Below, in pieces: positions 1 to 13,712 of a DNA stretch of 64,000 nucleotides. Within the stretch, counting starts at the first letter, position 1. Every line of letters starts with the position of its first letter. Location: contig NC_056544.1 in assembly GCF_910596095.1 (NCBI RefSeq), positions 7,332,655 through 7,396,654 of the forward strand. Direction: 5' to 3'. The translations under genes and the position numbers were made by a program. Below the pieces are notes generated by a model, which was not told the origin of the DNA, did no database searches, and saw only the letters and a program-made list of their open reading frames with translations. Source of the stretch: Thunnus maccoyii. Its lineage: Eukaryota > Chordata > Actinopteri > Scombriformes > Scombridae.

Positions 1-365
1 GTGTTAGGGCGAGACAAAAGTGTAGTTTTCAGCTGTGGTCAGTTGACAGATGTTACAAAGTCACCCTAAAAGAGCACGTTAACATACTGACAGTAGCATT
101 TAGCTTAAAGCCCCACTGTGCCTAAGTAAAACCTCACAGAGGCACCAGCATGGCTCTAGACTCTTGTTATGTTTCCTGTCAAGAGATTCAACATCAATTT
201 ATATCGTCGACAACAGCTACTTGTGGCAGAATACCAATATTTGTATGCTATACTATACAAGAGCACTGACTAGCCTGTGTTGCTTGGTGGGTGTGAGTTT
301 TAAACCCCAGCATGTTCTCAGTGGCATTAGTGCACAACAGCATGCATGTGTTTTGCTGCTTTCAG

Positions 366-905
366 AGTGTCCAGTTACACATGAAGGCCCCCAGTGGGGA
401 CTCTCTTCCTGCACGAGGCACAGCTAAGGTGACCCAGATGGTGGTCCTCAACAACCCAAACAAGGTGGGCTTGGCACACACACACACACACACACACACA
501 TGCACACACAAAACAGTTATTGTTAGTAAGAGGCAAAGTCAGGAGACACTTCCCTCTTTTATATCAAACTTTATCAGCAAGAGATAAAAGTTTCTGTTGT
601 AAAAGTTAGATGAGTTTGAAAATACAAGATAAGAATAAAAATGTTTATTCACATTTCCACACATCTACAAACCTTATTATTGTATTCATCAAGAAAGATC
701 CATTATTGCTAAAATGTGCCAGGTCCAAATATTTTTTTTAACTCCCATCCTAGATGTTTATTCTAGCTGCTATCTAAATCCTGCTTCTCCCTTCCAGGTG
801 AACCTGAAGATGAGGATACGCATATCTTACACAAACCAAGGATCCGGCTTTCAGGATACAGTCCAGATTGACTCCTTCCCTGGACTCAATGCTGCCAGCC
901 ACTGA
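366..905 (+). CDS. ap1g2: AP-1 complex gamma-adaptin, C-terminal ear (last two exons)
   Basis: Two exons are visible, 366-464 and 798-905 (stop TGA 903-905). They are joined by a GT-AG intron and are in frame with each other. Together they encode 68 residues of the gamma-ear beta-sandwich, including the strand-rich stretches VTQMVVLNNPNK and RIRISYTNQGSGFQDTVQI. In AP-1 gamma subunits this ear ends the protein and recruits accessory factors to clathrin coats at the trans-Golgi and endosomes. The tail has the family pattern of basic strand, small loop, acidic strand and a final proline-containing turn. The rest of the gene lies left of the window. The choice of ap1g2 over ap1g1 rests on linkage with NEDD8, HOMEZ and DHRS1 as on human chromosome 14. 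GGA proteins have a similar ear but match the end less well. Confidence 0.82.
475..510. repeat. (CA)n microsatellite
   Basis: A CA dinucleotide run with one TG interruption, in the last intron of the gamma-adaptin gene. Confidence 0.95.
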
Positions 906-2261
906 CAGCAGCCGCTCAGTCCAACAGGACTACGATAAGAGTCTGTGAATGAATCAGCGGGCGTCACCCCTTCACTGATGAAGGGTTTCTGTGCTGTGAA
1001 ACCCTCTACACTTCAGTCCAAGCTGCTGTTTCTCAAACACCTGATTTTGTTTGTTTTTAACGGCTGAGGAACATGTTTCTTTCACAGGAAATCACAGCCT
1101 CATGTATGAACTCAGTTTTCCCTTCATTTGGAAGTCAAGTGTAAATGAGAGTGATGTGGCACAGGCTTTGGAATATGCAGGTATAACATGAAAATACTCA
1201 AATATTAGTATTTGTCTTGGAATTTGCGGTGTCAACTGTCCATACAAGTGTACCTAAGTACCATCCAGGGTTTTTTTTTAAACTACAGCTGATTGTATTC
1301 ATATTCCACACTTCAAAATATGTACTTTTTTCGTGGCTACTGTCACACAGCACTCCATCTACCCTCCCTTCAAAGCGATTTCCTTTATGAAATACTTTCC
1401 TTCATCCTCTTCACATTGTTTAAAAAGCAGCTGAACACTAACAAATGAACCGCTCCTACTGTTATGAAACACTGTTATCCAGATTTTAAACACAACCATA
1501 TGACTTGCTTCTGCTGGTCTTCAGTCGCTCCTATCTTTTCTCAGAGTATACATCTCAGCTCCTAATTTCTCCTGTGCCTTTCATACCTTTGAGAGCAGAG
1601 GTTTTTTTTTCTCTCATGTACTAAATAATGTAATTATATAGTTTTGGAGGCAAAGAAACGGTTTTAATTGTAAGTTAGCGTTACATAAACATGTTCTAAT
1701 CATTCCCATACTAGCAACTCTTGCTTTTCCTGAACAGTATCTCCTTGTCTATTGTTTACAGAATACCTTTACTGAGTTATTTTGATTCATGAAGGCTGTG
1801 TACAGTGACACAAAGATGAGCATGGTAACTCCCTGCAAGATGTATATTTTAGATACTAAGTACTGTATATACAGTAAGCACAATTGGAAGAATTTTAAGT
1901 CTTTGATCAATTTACACATGCAAGAAAACATACCTCTTAAGAGCCAGTTAGTAATTTGATAAATCATCTCATAATCATCTTTTAAAAAAAACACTGGATG
2001 CTGGATGTCAGCAATGGTGCTTCAGTGCAATCTGTACCAGACTGTTTCAGATCACTACCTTAAATTAAAATGTAAAAGAACAGACCAGGAGGAGTATTCT
2101 GTCAACTGTTTAGATCCTCTTTGAAGCTTCTGTCTCATCTCATTTTCTAATAAAAATAAAAATTAAAAAAAATCAGTTTTCAGAAGCCTCAGCAGTGACT
2201 TGCGTCGGTATCTGTGCTCAGTGTGTGCATTTGAAGGACGACGCTCGACTCAACTTCAGCA

Positions 2262-2267
2262 TTTATT
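2262..2267 (-). terminator. Candidate nedd8 poly(A) signal (AATAAA)
   Basis: TTTATT on the + strand reads AATAAA on the nedd8 strand, about 300 nt downstream of its stop codon. No other canonical hexamer was noticed nearer the stop. Confidence 0.5.
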
Positions 2268-2416
2268 CACAAGCAAAAAAGACCACAGTGTTGCCAAAAC
2301 TGTCTCTTGTACTGCATGAGTGTCTGCATCAACTGGTCAAACTCAGAAAAGCCAATGTGGGTTACAAAAAAAAAAACAACAAAGGAATTAGAACGTCCTT
2401 TTTATCTCTTTTTTTA

Positions 2417-2441
2417 GGGGGGGGGGGGGGGGGGGGGGGGG
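2417..2441. repeat. 25-base poly-G tract
   Basis: An uninterrupted run of 25 G on the + strand, preceded by a T-rich run. It falls in the predicted nedd8 3' UTR, where the RNA would carry C25. Its length may be uncertain in the assembly. Confidence 0.95.
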
Positions 2442-2566
2442 CGGTGGTTGATTTTGTTTGCTTCGGCCCGGGAGCGTGGGATTTCATATCTATGTGCTGC
2501 AGCATGGTTAGATGGTGACAGACACCTAAAGCGTTGGCACTCAGCTGGCCCCAGGACAACAGCCAC

Positions 2567-4138
<1,572 letters not shown>

Positions 4139-4379
4139 GTTGAATTAACAGTAAACTACAAATCGAAATGATATGAGTTATTTACTGAACAAAACGCTTC
4201 GTAAACTGGCGAATATCAACCTGCTCGCCCAGCTCGAGTTTACTTCCTGTCCTGTGTGGCACGCTAAAAACCTTCCGACGTCGTCGCTCACCGGGAGAAT
4301 AATGGTTCCGCTCTGGTGGAAACACATCAGCTGTTCTGAACTCACAGCAGCAGCAGATATTTACACCCTTTGTTAATGT

Positions 4380-5090
4380 AAAAGTGGCGATATCACGCTG
4401 TGAAAATACTACATTACAAGTAAAACTCCATTCACATTTTCACTCAAGTAAACTCAAAATTGTATTGAAGGTATCATGTAAAAGTGTTGTATTTATATGC
4501 ATATTATATTATTGGTGTATTATTAATGTTGTAGCTGGTCGAGGTGGAGCTGAATTTTAATACATATTTTAATTTGAATATTTAACCGCTTTAAGTTTCT
4601 TTCTATTTTTCTAATAGAAATTTTAATTCTAAATGTATTATTGTTGGGTATTGCATGTAGGATACTGCAGTTTTTTTCTGTGAGTTAAGGGGGGTTTCCA
4701 AAGAAAATTTCAATAATGCAGAGGAGGGATTTTTTTTGTTGTTGTTTTTGGGGAAAAAATTTAAAAATTCAGTCCTCACCCCCACCCCAATAATTTTTTT
4801 ACAGTCCAAACCTACTTTTAAGTAGTTCAGTCTGTAAAAATGGATCATATTTTACAAACTGACCATGTTTTATATGTAAGATATTATGTACGATATAAGC
4901 AATGTCAGGTAGCTAGCAGCTAAAGCTGTTGAACAAATGTAGTGGGGTAAAAAGTACATTTGTAGTAGTGAAGTAGAAGTAATTTGAAAGTGAAGTACAT
5001 GTACTTTAAAAGTGCACTTCAGCACAGTACTTAATATGATATAGTATTTGAGTAAAGTAAAGTAATTAAGTTCCGCCACTGCATGTGAAA
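4380..5090. repeat. Dispersed teleost repeat, decayed
   Basis: Between nedd8 and the first ZP gene. Words such as ACATTACAAGTAAAACTCC and CACTCAAGTAAA at the left and AAGTTCCGCCACTG at the right are typical of a very common teleost non-autonomous DNA transposon rich in AAGTA/TACTT words. Edges are approximate and no clear target duplication was found. The left end also includes the nedd8 upstream region. Confidence 0.4.
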
Positions 5091-5185
5091 TGTGTCAAAA
5101 TGTATACAATAAAATAAAACTCTGAACAAATACTCAGTCTGTTCCTGCACAGATGTTGGTCATTCAGCTAATTAGACAGGAAGTC

Positions 5186-5191
5186 TATAAA
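5186..5191 (+). promoter_or_regulatory. TATA box of the first ZP3-like gene
   Basis: TATAAA 37 nt before the start codon at 5228, implying a very short 5' leader. A TATA box with a leader of about ten bases is common for fish egg-coat genes. Confidence 0.65.
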
Positions 5192-5227
5192 TTGTGCGAG
5201 TTTCAATGTGCTCTTGATCATTCAGTC

Positions 5228-7206
5228 ATGGTGACTCATCTCTATCTAGGTGTGATAATCTTGGCTGTTTTTGCAACAACTGTTGCTGCAGGTATTCTTC
5301 ACACGTGCGTGTAGAGATTCATTATCTTGTGTACGTTTCTGAAGTGTTTCATGTACAGAAATCATGAGAATTTGTTTGCAGATATCCAAGTTGTCTGTGC
5401 AAAAGACGCAGTAAGAATCACATGGAAGATCGGTGCGGAGCTGGTGCCACATGCAGCTCGTCTTTTCCTTGGAAACTGCATGCCTTCCCGTTTGAATGTT
5501 CTGCCCACTGGAGAGGGGGAAGCACAGTTCAACTACCAGTTTGCTGACTGCAAATTTAAAAGACGGGTAATGTATATGCTTTTTTTCCAAACTTAAATAC
5601 CTTTCAGCCACTTGAGTGTCTTAATAACCTGTCGTTCTCTTCTACAGATGAAAGGAAAATTCCTCATCTATCAAAATGAACTGACTTACAGGCCACAGGC
5701 AAAGTCAAAACCTGCAGCCTTTGTGTATCCCATTGAGTGTGTTTATAAAAGGTAGAGTATCTTTTTGACTGAAACTCATGTTTACTGCTGAAATGAGAGA
5801 TGAGGAAAGTCCTAATTATATATTTCAGACCTGAAGGGTGGGTTCCTCCATTCCTGAACCCTGGATCAGGTGCTTCTGAAGGTCGGGGTGGGCTGGTGTT
5901 CCACATGGCACTCCTCAATGGTGAGTCCGCACCCTGCCAAAACTACAGACAATACAACATGAGGATGGTCAAAGACAAATTCTGAACCCATTTATTTTCC
6001 CCTACAGAGCAATTAACAGGCGTAGCAAAGACTAATGTCATCCCTCTGGGCTCGTTCATGCCTATATGGGCTGCAGTGGAGCAGAAGTCCCATCAGCCAT
6101 TGCTGCTGCTGATGGAGGAATGTGTTGCAGCCACCACAGCAGAGCTGCAGCCTAGCAGCCAGGTTTACCCCATTATTAGCAATAAGGGGTAGGATTCAGA
6201 TACTGGTCAGGCGTTACAGTGATCATTCCAGAAGACGGGCTTTGTTGCTAATCTGTGAAATTTAAATTTTCTTCAGGTGTCTTTTGGAAAGCGTGAGGGG
6301 AAACTCCATGTTCCTCCCTCGGTACCACTCATCTGCAATCATACTTTACCTGCAGTCCTTCAATTTTGGTCTTGGAGAACAGGTAAAAGAAATGTTAGCT
6401 GCTAACTGAATACTTTTGAATTTAAAAAAAAAAAGTGACAGTTTGATGTGCTCCTCAGGTGTACATCCACTGTAAACTGACCGCATGGGATCCTGAAGTT
6501 CTTGATGAAGGCAAGAAAGCCTGCCATTATGCAAAGGAAAGTGGGAGGTAATCAGGGTTTAAAGGAATTGTCTGACAGTTTGGAAAATATGCTTGTTCGC
6601 TTTCTTTCTCACTCATGTCTGTACGCTAGTAGAGCTAGAGCCAGGAGGCAATTAGCTTAGCATTAACATGGGAAGCGGGGGGGGGGAAATGGCTAGTCTG
6701 GTTCTCTGAAATAAAAGACTACAATCCCCTGTAAAACTGAATAATTTACACATCTCATTTGTTTAATCAATACACAAACAAAATAGGACCCTTTTTTTGC
6801 TCTTTTCTCAGATGGGAACTACTAGATGACCCATTTCAGAGCGGCCTCTGTAGCTGCTGCGATTCAACCTGCAAATCCCGTTTCAAAAGAGGAGTGGATT
6901 TGGGTATCAATTTTATGCCAACTTGGTTGATTTTGAATTGTGCTTGTTCTTAAAATCACTGCCATCCTTTTCTTTTCTTTCTTCAGAGTCCCAGGGCCTG
7001 AGTCACAATTCTGTGTTGGGACCCCTCATCATAGTGGATCAGTCTGACTCAAAAGCCCACAACATACCAATGGGGTCTGTCACGGCAGCTGACTCTCAGG
7101 TATAATAAGCCACCAAGTATGTCTTTTCTTCAGAAATGAATATTTTTGAACATAAAGACTGAAGTTCTTGATGTTTTCTTAACAGGAAAAGACCAGTCTA
7201 AGCTGA
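5228..7206 (+). CDS. Zona pellucida sperm-binding protein 3-like (ZP3 family), copy A
   Basis: Ten exons: 5228-5291, 5382-5566, 5648-5751, 5829-5920, 6008-6188, 6277-6382, 6459-6547, 6812-6903, 6987-7099 and 7186-7206. They encode 348 residues. Residues 1-21 are a hydrophobic signal peptide. A ZP module follows, with the ZP3 hallmark EQKSHQPLLLLMEECVA near residues 170-186. I count 12 cysteines, as in the ZP3 class, ending in the cluster C287, C289, C290, C294. A furin-type site RFKR lies at 297-300. It is followed by the hydrophobic patch VLGPLIIV (314-321), which in this family holds the precursor until cleavage. There is no transmembrane tail, as in many fish ZP proteins. Expected role: secreted subunit polymerising into the egg envelope. 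Which fish zp3 paralogue this is cannot be told from sequence alone. Confidence 0.93.
6555..6760. repeat. Dispersed teleost repeat in ZP copy A intron 7
   Basis: Contains the words AGAGCCAGGAGGCAATTAGC and TTAGCTTAGCAT, which occur in a very abundant teleost interspersed repeat. Non-coding, lying between exons 7 and 8. Edges and class are uncertain. Confidence 0.5.
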
Positions 7207-7382
7207 TGGGCGCATTAAGGGAATCCTGCACAGCAGAGGTGGCAGTAGCAGATGGCATCAGCGTCCCTACTTACAAGACTTCAGCTGTACAGGACCTGGA
7301 CTTTAAGTGTTTGCATATTCATTTGAATGCAGTAGTAATTGCCCAAAACATCATACATCCATCTTAAACATTCTGATGTACA

Positions 7383-7388
7383 AATAAA
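7383..7388 (+). terminator. Poly(A) signal of ZP copy A (AATAAA)
   Basis: Canonical AATAAA 177 nt after the stop of the first ZP3-like gene. Confidence 0.6.
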
Positions 7389-8893
7389 CCTGCTGTAAAC
7401 TCCTGTTCAGCTTCTTTTTTTTTTTTTTTTAAATTACTCTTGGCAGTGTCTTATGTTGACATCAAATGTGGCAAATGGCTACTTCTCAGACTTTTATGAT
7501 CTTGTGTTGTGCTTTACTTTTGGTGAGCTCGTAAGGCTGTTCAAGGTATCACACAACTCCATCAAATTCAATAACATATCATCCAGACTCTATTCTTTTA
7601 TCCAGGTTATTGTAGTTAAATTGTAAAGTAAGTCATGATTGTTCCAGTTTACCACTTTTTTTTTTTTTTTTTTTTTTTGCTGGCTGTTTCAAGGCAACTG
7701 ACATGTGATAAACTTAAACTGTGGTTTTACAAATTAATGGACCATCTAAATATTAGACACAAATTTAATAACTCTGTCTGGCTCTCATGTCCTCAGACCA
7801 ATCTTTGTGGGTCACATGCTTTAGAGCAGTGGTTCTCAAAGTGGGGTCCTTGAGGGGGTTCCAGGGGGTCCCCAGCAAAAAGGGGAATCATTTATTTTCA
7901 ATATAATTTCATCTATAAGTAAGACAATGATGTGTGACTATTGTGGTCATAGGTTTCATACGCTTTCTGTAATAAAGCATCTAAAAGCAACAATCTCAAC
8001 AGATGAGGGACCCTGGGACAAAATCTTGACAAAATGGGGGTCTGTGGCCTAATTTGTGTCAGTTTGAGTCCTTGATGTGAAAAAGTTTGAGAACCACTGC
8101 TTTAGAGGATCCAGGCCTTGCACTGACACAACCATTCTTCTTCCATTGGACACTACATAGCTCTTCCATTTTTTCACACTGATTATACTGAGATGAATAA
8201 ATACATACAGAAATATCAAATTTATATGAAATCAATATTGAAAATGTCCAAGTCAATGTGATTTCTTCTTTTAACCCCAGATTCTCACTCATATACAGTA
8301 TGTAGTAAAGAATTAGAGTTGGACCACTTTTACTTGCATTTGAATGGAGCTTGCTGTTTTTCTTTCTTTCCATATATATAAAATTAATTTTACTACCTGA
8401 ATATACAAGTCCTCTTCTTTTTTTTTCTTCACAATTTTACCTGCATTTACTGTTTACTGCATGGTTGCAAGGACATTGGTAAAGAAAAATATAATTACAT
8501 AGTCTGGATTCCTGATCTTGACTTTGCATATCTGTAGAATAATTATTTTAATTTACATTATACATACTTTTTATGTATATTTGTAAAATGTGTCACTATA
8601 ATTTCAAAATTTTTATAACAAAAAAAAAGTGTTCTTCTACAAAATGTGATATCTGGATAATCCTCAGATTTACAGCTACATGTTAAACATACCAAAGATC
8701 AAGCTACAACATATCAAAATGAGACTGATCTAATATCTGGGATGTAGTTAGTTGCTCTCCAAGGTCATTGTAATTAGTCTGATAACCTTTGCACCTGACA
8801 TTGCTGACAAGCACCAGGTGAAAGAGGTTTCCTTAATTGATGTCCCCCAGTCAGAATAAAAACAGCAGCAGTGTCAGTAGTGCATGTTCAGTC
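7389..8893. other. Intergenic DNA between the two ZP3-like genes
   Basis: AT-rich and non-coding. It holds poly-T runs (7412-7430, 7656-7678), one hAT-type MITE listed separately, and the upstream region of ZP copy B. An AATAAAAA stretch at 8855-8862, about 35 nt before the copy B start codon, may serve as a weak TATA element. Confidence 0.6.
7827..8099. mobile_element. Non-autonomous hAT (Charlie-like) MITE
   Basis: A 273-bp element with terminal inverted repeats beginning CAGTGGTTCTCAAA and ending in the complement, TTTGAGAACCACTG. It is bounded by perfect 8-bp target duplications CTTTAGAG at 7819-7826 and 8100-8107. This end sequence is typical of Charlie-like hAT elements. There is no coding content. 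Confidence 0.9.
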
Positions 8894-10906
8894 ATGATGG
8901 CTTTTTTTTGGCAAGGTGCACTGCTTCTGAGCCTCGCAGCTGCCATTTCAGTATATGCAGGTATAATATTCCATCATTAAAACTGATGTTTTAACAATCT
9001 TTTACTCAAACTGTCGCTCGTCTTTTACTCAAACTTGACTTCTTGTTGTATCCCTTACAGACATGAAACTGGACTGCATGCCTGATTATGTGTCGCTGGT
9101 GTGGACAGAAAGCAGATCACAGGCTGATACCTCACTCTTCCGCCTGGGTAACTGTTTTCCCACCAGTTCCTCAGCTAGAGAGGCAGTTTTCAATGTGGAT
9201 CTCAGTGATTGTAACTTCAATAGAATGGTGAGTAAACTACTTATAACTGGACACTTTAAGCTTTATTCTCTACAACTTAGTAACACTTATTAATATTGTA
9301 GGTCTCTGGGAATCAGATGGTGTATACCAATGATCTGACTTATGTTTCTTCTCCTGATTCCCTCATACCACCCTTCACCCATCAAGTTGTGTGTGCCTAT
9401 GAGAGGTAGGTGTTCATACTGCTTCCACATTTAGTCGTATAAAGGATAAAACAGTGTCTTGTGTTATACAGATGCATATTTAACATAAGCAACTGCTGTA
9501 ATTTTGATGTTGTGCAGGCCAAAAGACTGGCACCCACTCATCTATGACCCAGTGTTTAATACATATGGTCAAGCAGATCTAGTGTTCCACATTGGACTTA
9601 TGAATGGTGGGTACTCAGATAAAACATCACACATAACCTGAATGAAAATTGCAGAATTGCCACAATAGCTTCTGTGACTTAACGCGCTCTGGATTTGCTG
9701 CTGTAGATGACTTCTCAGGCCCGGCTGTATCTACCAGTTTTCCTCTGGGCTCCTTTATCCCCATCATGGCTAGTGTGGAGCAGAATACCCATCAGCCATT
9801 GCTGCTGCTTCTTGAGGAATGTGTAGCTGCAACCACACCGGAGCTGCAGCCTGAAAGCAGTTTATACCCAATAATCACTAATAAGGGGTACTTTTGAAAA
9901 TATATATAAGCACTAGTTAATGGAACTGTTTGTCCAGACATTTGTAGTAACACTTATGTTTTTATAACATACAGATGCCTTGTGGACAGCAGGACATCAC
10001 GCTCAAAATTTGAAGTGAGGCAAAAATCATCAGAAATCCACTTATCCCTTCAAGCCTTTAGGTTTGCTCTTGGAGAAGAGGTAAACAATCATTCTATACA
10101 CTGTAAATGTCCTTTTGATATATCGGATACAGGGCTTTATTTAAGGGAAGAAAATCAAATATTACTATCTGTCTAAACACTGGGATTACAGAGTGACACT
10201 TATCTCAACTCAACAGGTGTTTATCCACTGCAAACTTGTGGCTTGGGATCCCTCTGGTCTTGACAACACTAAAAAGGCCTGTCACTATGTCAAAGAGCAT
10301 GGGTAAAACAACCTAGAACATTTATCAGTGTGGGGTTTTCTCTCTGAATGTTATCTGTTAATCCCTGGTAGTATTGATGCATGGAATCTGGGTTCAGGCT
10401 TCTGATGACAAGTTAAACATTGTATACAACTGTGTAGTTTTATCCCTGTATCTGGAACTGTAAAATCAGTTTTATACAGAGCTGTAAAGATAAATTATTA
10501 GGAATGCACATGTTCTATGTGGATGGCTTTCAGCACTGAGAAATTTTTAACTCGCCCATTTGTTGCTAACTGACAGCTGTTGGATCCATAGCCTGAGCTA
10601 ATGTCAAGATTCAATTAACTTGTACCACTCAAGTCAAATCATAAGTAATCAGTCTCTATTTTCACTCAGCTGGGAGCTGCTGGATAACCCTGCATATAGC
10701 AATCTATGTGACTGCTGTGAGTCCAGTTGCAAGTCCAGGAGGATGAGGAGTGTAGCATCAGGTATTTGCACAATATCTGCTGTATTTGACTAGTCTTGTT
10801 TTGCTGGTCTAATCTTTTCTTTTTTTTTTTTTTTTTTGCAGGGAAACATGGAGTAGTACAAACAGCAGTTCTTGGGCCAATGACCATCACTGATGGGAAA
10901 TCCTGA
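8894..10906 (+). CDS. Zona pellucida sperm-binding protein 3-like (ZP3 family), copy B
   Basis: Nine exons: 8894-8960, 9061-9227, 9302-9405, 9518-9606, 9707-9887, 9975-10080, 10217-10302, 10670-10761 and 10842-10906. They encode 318 residues. Two ATGs are adjacent and I took the first. The signal peptide covers about residues 1-22. The ZP module again has 12 cysteines and the ZP3 hallmark EQNTHQPLLLLLEECVA. The final cluster is C280, C282, C283, C287, followed by RRMR (290-293), a minimal furin-type site, and the patch AVLGPMTI (306-313). There is no transmembrane segment. Exons 3, 5, 6 and 8 have exactly the same lengths as in copy A (104, 181, 106, 92 bp), so the two arose by tandem duplication, but the proteins have diverged strongly. 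Copy B lacks the short tenth exon and has a shorter tail. Confidence 0.92.
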
Positions 10907-12949
10907 AGTATCCTCCATGTAAGCAACTTGATTTTTACATTGCAATGTTTATCCTTAACTGCCTCCACTAACATCTGTTGTCCCCAACAGGAATGAATCC
11001 ATCTTATGGACTGGCTCCTTTAGTCTGAAGTGGCTTTTTATATTTGACAAGCTTCTGAAAGCTTAGTGTCCTTTTCCTTGCATTTCAGATTGTAATGTGG
11101 CCATTAAAGATGTATTCAAACTACACACTCTGAATAATGCTCAAATTAAGTTATTCTTTGCCAACTGTAATCTTATTCCTGGGTAACTCTCTTTACAGAT
11201 GGGTGTCATTACAAGGGATAATGGTGGGATTTTTTATTTTAAACAACCTAAATGCAGCTCAATTTTAAACATGTCAGCATTTTGAATATGAATCAAAAGG
11301 TGACAAATGAGCTTCACTTTCCCTCATCCTCTATGAACATCTGCATGGTAAAGGGCTGTGAGCTGCAAACATTACTAATTGCACCATCACTGCCATGGTT
11401 AATATGGATAACAATGTACTATGTCCAAAACATCACTGATTCTGCAGTATTCCACACGTTAATGATTAACGTCTGCTTTACATCTGCCCTGGATGTCTGT
11501 CAACCTTAGACAAGGGTTATTTGTAGCAAAAGGTTTTGATTTACAAGTATTTTTGCTGTTCCCACGTTTGAAAACTTAATATCTGCAAAACAGTCTTGTC
11601 TTGATTCAAAACCACAATGTAGCTTCTCCTTCCAGGTGTCTCTTCCAAGGCTAAAGTCAATGTTAACATTATGGCTCAATAAGGGTTATCTAACATGCAT
11701 TGACTGGATTATTTTATTCAACTTGATGCACTATAAGTTGACACTTCTAAATTGCCTTGTTCCGTCTTACAGTATAGCCCACACTCACTCAGATGCAAGC
11801 TGATCCACTGTAATCCACTCTCAAACTAGCATTAATGTTACTAGTATAGTTGCTAAAGATTAATGATTAAGCTATAAAATCTATTTTGGAAGTGGAGACA
11901 TGGCAGGTCATGACATGTGGTGCAACAGGTGTCCTTGGGTGTGTTGGTGGTTTACATGACCGTGATATCTGCAGCACAACTAAAATGGCAAGCATTGAAG
12001 AGAAATAGAAAAATGACATGTCCTACCCAATATGTCTTGTTTTAATTATATCCATCTTTTGAAGTCAAAAAGGAGTACATGGATTTTTTTTTTTTTTTTC
12101 CAGTTCAATATTAATTTCCAGGCACATCCAACATCTTGAAATGATTGGTTCAAAAATATCTAAAAGTGCTAAAATTAGCCTCTCAAAAATTCACTAGAAA
12201 ACTCAATTTCATTAAATAAATGGTTGACAAAAGATCAGAGACCTGATTTAAAAACGTTTAAACTAAAAAGCGGACACTTCTGTATTAAATCACTGCTGTT
12301 AAAAGTAGTTAATTAGCGTATTAACATTTGAGCGCGCGCACACACACAGGGCAGCAGGGACTGGACTCATCCTGCCTGTCAGTGCTGGAGGCGGCATCAC
12401 TGACCCCCTGCTGGGCACGCAGAGGCGGGAATGACGATGACCTGACTCGGCTGTCATGTTAAAACTTTTACTCCCTCTGAGCCGGGCCACAGGTATTATC
12501 CACATGACGAAAATGAACGAGCACATATTTTCTACATTCATGGACGTTTTCAGTGTTTCTGACCTCATGTATGTCAGTATACAGCCAAATACAACGAGGG
12601 AATTTAGCAATGTGTTGTAGCTAACAGTAGCTTTAGCATTGTGGATGAATATAACTATCTGTTGACTGCTGTAGGCGCTGTACTCCTAGGGTGTGTGTGT
12701 GCGCGCGCGCGTGTGTCAGTCAACGTCAGAACAAGCTTAATAATATCTTACCATAACAGACGTTTTGACCGTCAAAGCAGGAGATATGAATGGTGCTGTG
12801 CATGTTCACTGCTGACCTGACTCACTGGGAAAATTGATGGGATAGAGCTGTTGCTAATGTTATTATTTACTCCTGTAACAGTTACTTTTCCTGTTTTGAA
12901 AAGTCAAAATGTCTTCAATGAAAATGGTCTGTCCACTTACTGGAACACT
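10907..12949. other. Intergenic DNA upstream of rnf212b
   Basis: No coding exon recognised. A more GC-rich patch at about 12330-12500, with a GCGCGCGC/CA run and GAGGCGGCAT/GAGGCGGGAA words, followed by a possible GT donor near 12493, could be the promoter and untranslated first exon of rnf212b. A GT/GC microsatellite lies at 12691-12716. Confidence 0.4.
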
Positions 12950-13460
12950 ACATGGCCAAAAGTATGTGGACATCTGAATATTACAACCATATGTGGCTGC
13001 TGACCATCTCAGTCCAAAACTGTGGGCATTGATATGCTGCCATAAGAGCCTCAAGAGCTCTAGCATTTCCACAAGATTTTGTAACCTGCAGGGATTTTCT
13101 GTCATTCAGCCAAAAGAGCATTAATGATGTGTGTGTATGGATAGGGGGTGGGGGGACTGATGTTCAGGGATAAGGCCTGGCTCACAGGCGTTTATTTCAG
13201 TTCACCCCAGGGGTGTTAGATGGGTTTGAGATCAAGGTCCTGTTCAGGCCACTTAAGTTGCCTCATATCAAACACCTAACTGTGTGCTCGGGGGCACTGA
13301 CGTGTTAAAACAGATAAGGACTTTCCCCAAACTGCTGCCACATAGTCAGAAGCACATTATGGACTAAAATATTCTATGTGATACTTTAAAAAAACTCTGT
13401 AACTGGAGCTAAAAGGCCAAGCCAAAGTATGAAAAATGGCCCCAGACCAAAAGTAATACT
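12950..13460. mobile_element. Tc1/mariner-like relic
   Basis: The left end reads CATGGCCAAAAGTATGTGGA after a TA. Several internal words (TTTCCACAAGATTTTG, CATTCAGCCAAAAGAGCATT, CTTTCCCCAAACTG) match a common fish non-autonomous Tc1-type family as I remember it. I could not find a matching right inverted repeat, so the element looks truncated. It lies just upstream of the first coding exon of rnf212b, probably within intron 1. Confidence 0.6.
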
Positions 13461-13712
13461 ATACTTACTATGCTAATACAGTAATAAATCCTTTGAATCT
13501 TTATATACCTGGCGGAAATACCTGATAAAGATGAGAGATTCTGATATATGACCATAGGAAATGCAAGGTTATTGTTGACCTACTTCAGTAAAGTCGGGGT
13601 AATGATACAAAAGAATAGACTAGCCAGCTCATTTTGGTTAATGTGAGATAATCACATATCTGTATTGTGATCTTGTGTTGATTTTTGCAGATTTTGGAAA
13701 CTAGGTCTAAAA

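Larger units (their letters stand above)
906..2566. other. Convergent 3' UTR region between ap1g2 (+) and nedd8 (-)
   Basis: No coding exon is recognisable here. The stretch is AT-rich and must hold the 3' UTRs of two genes transcribed toward each other. AATAAA motifs for the + gene occur near 2149-2160. An AATAAA on the - strand at 2262-2267 lies about 300 nt past the nedd8 stop. The two messages therefore probably end within about 100 bp of each other or overlap slightly. Confidence 0.6.

Noticed and set aside
2195-2518. Open frame across the poly-G tract encoding a glycine run
   Set aside because: Caused by the G25 tract in a 3' UTR; no similarity and no expected gene here.
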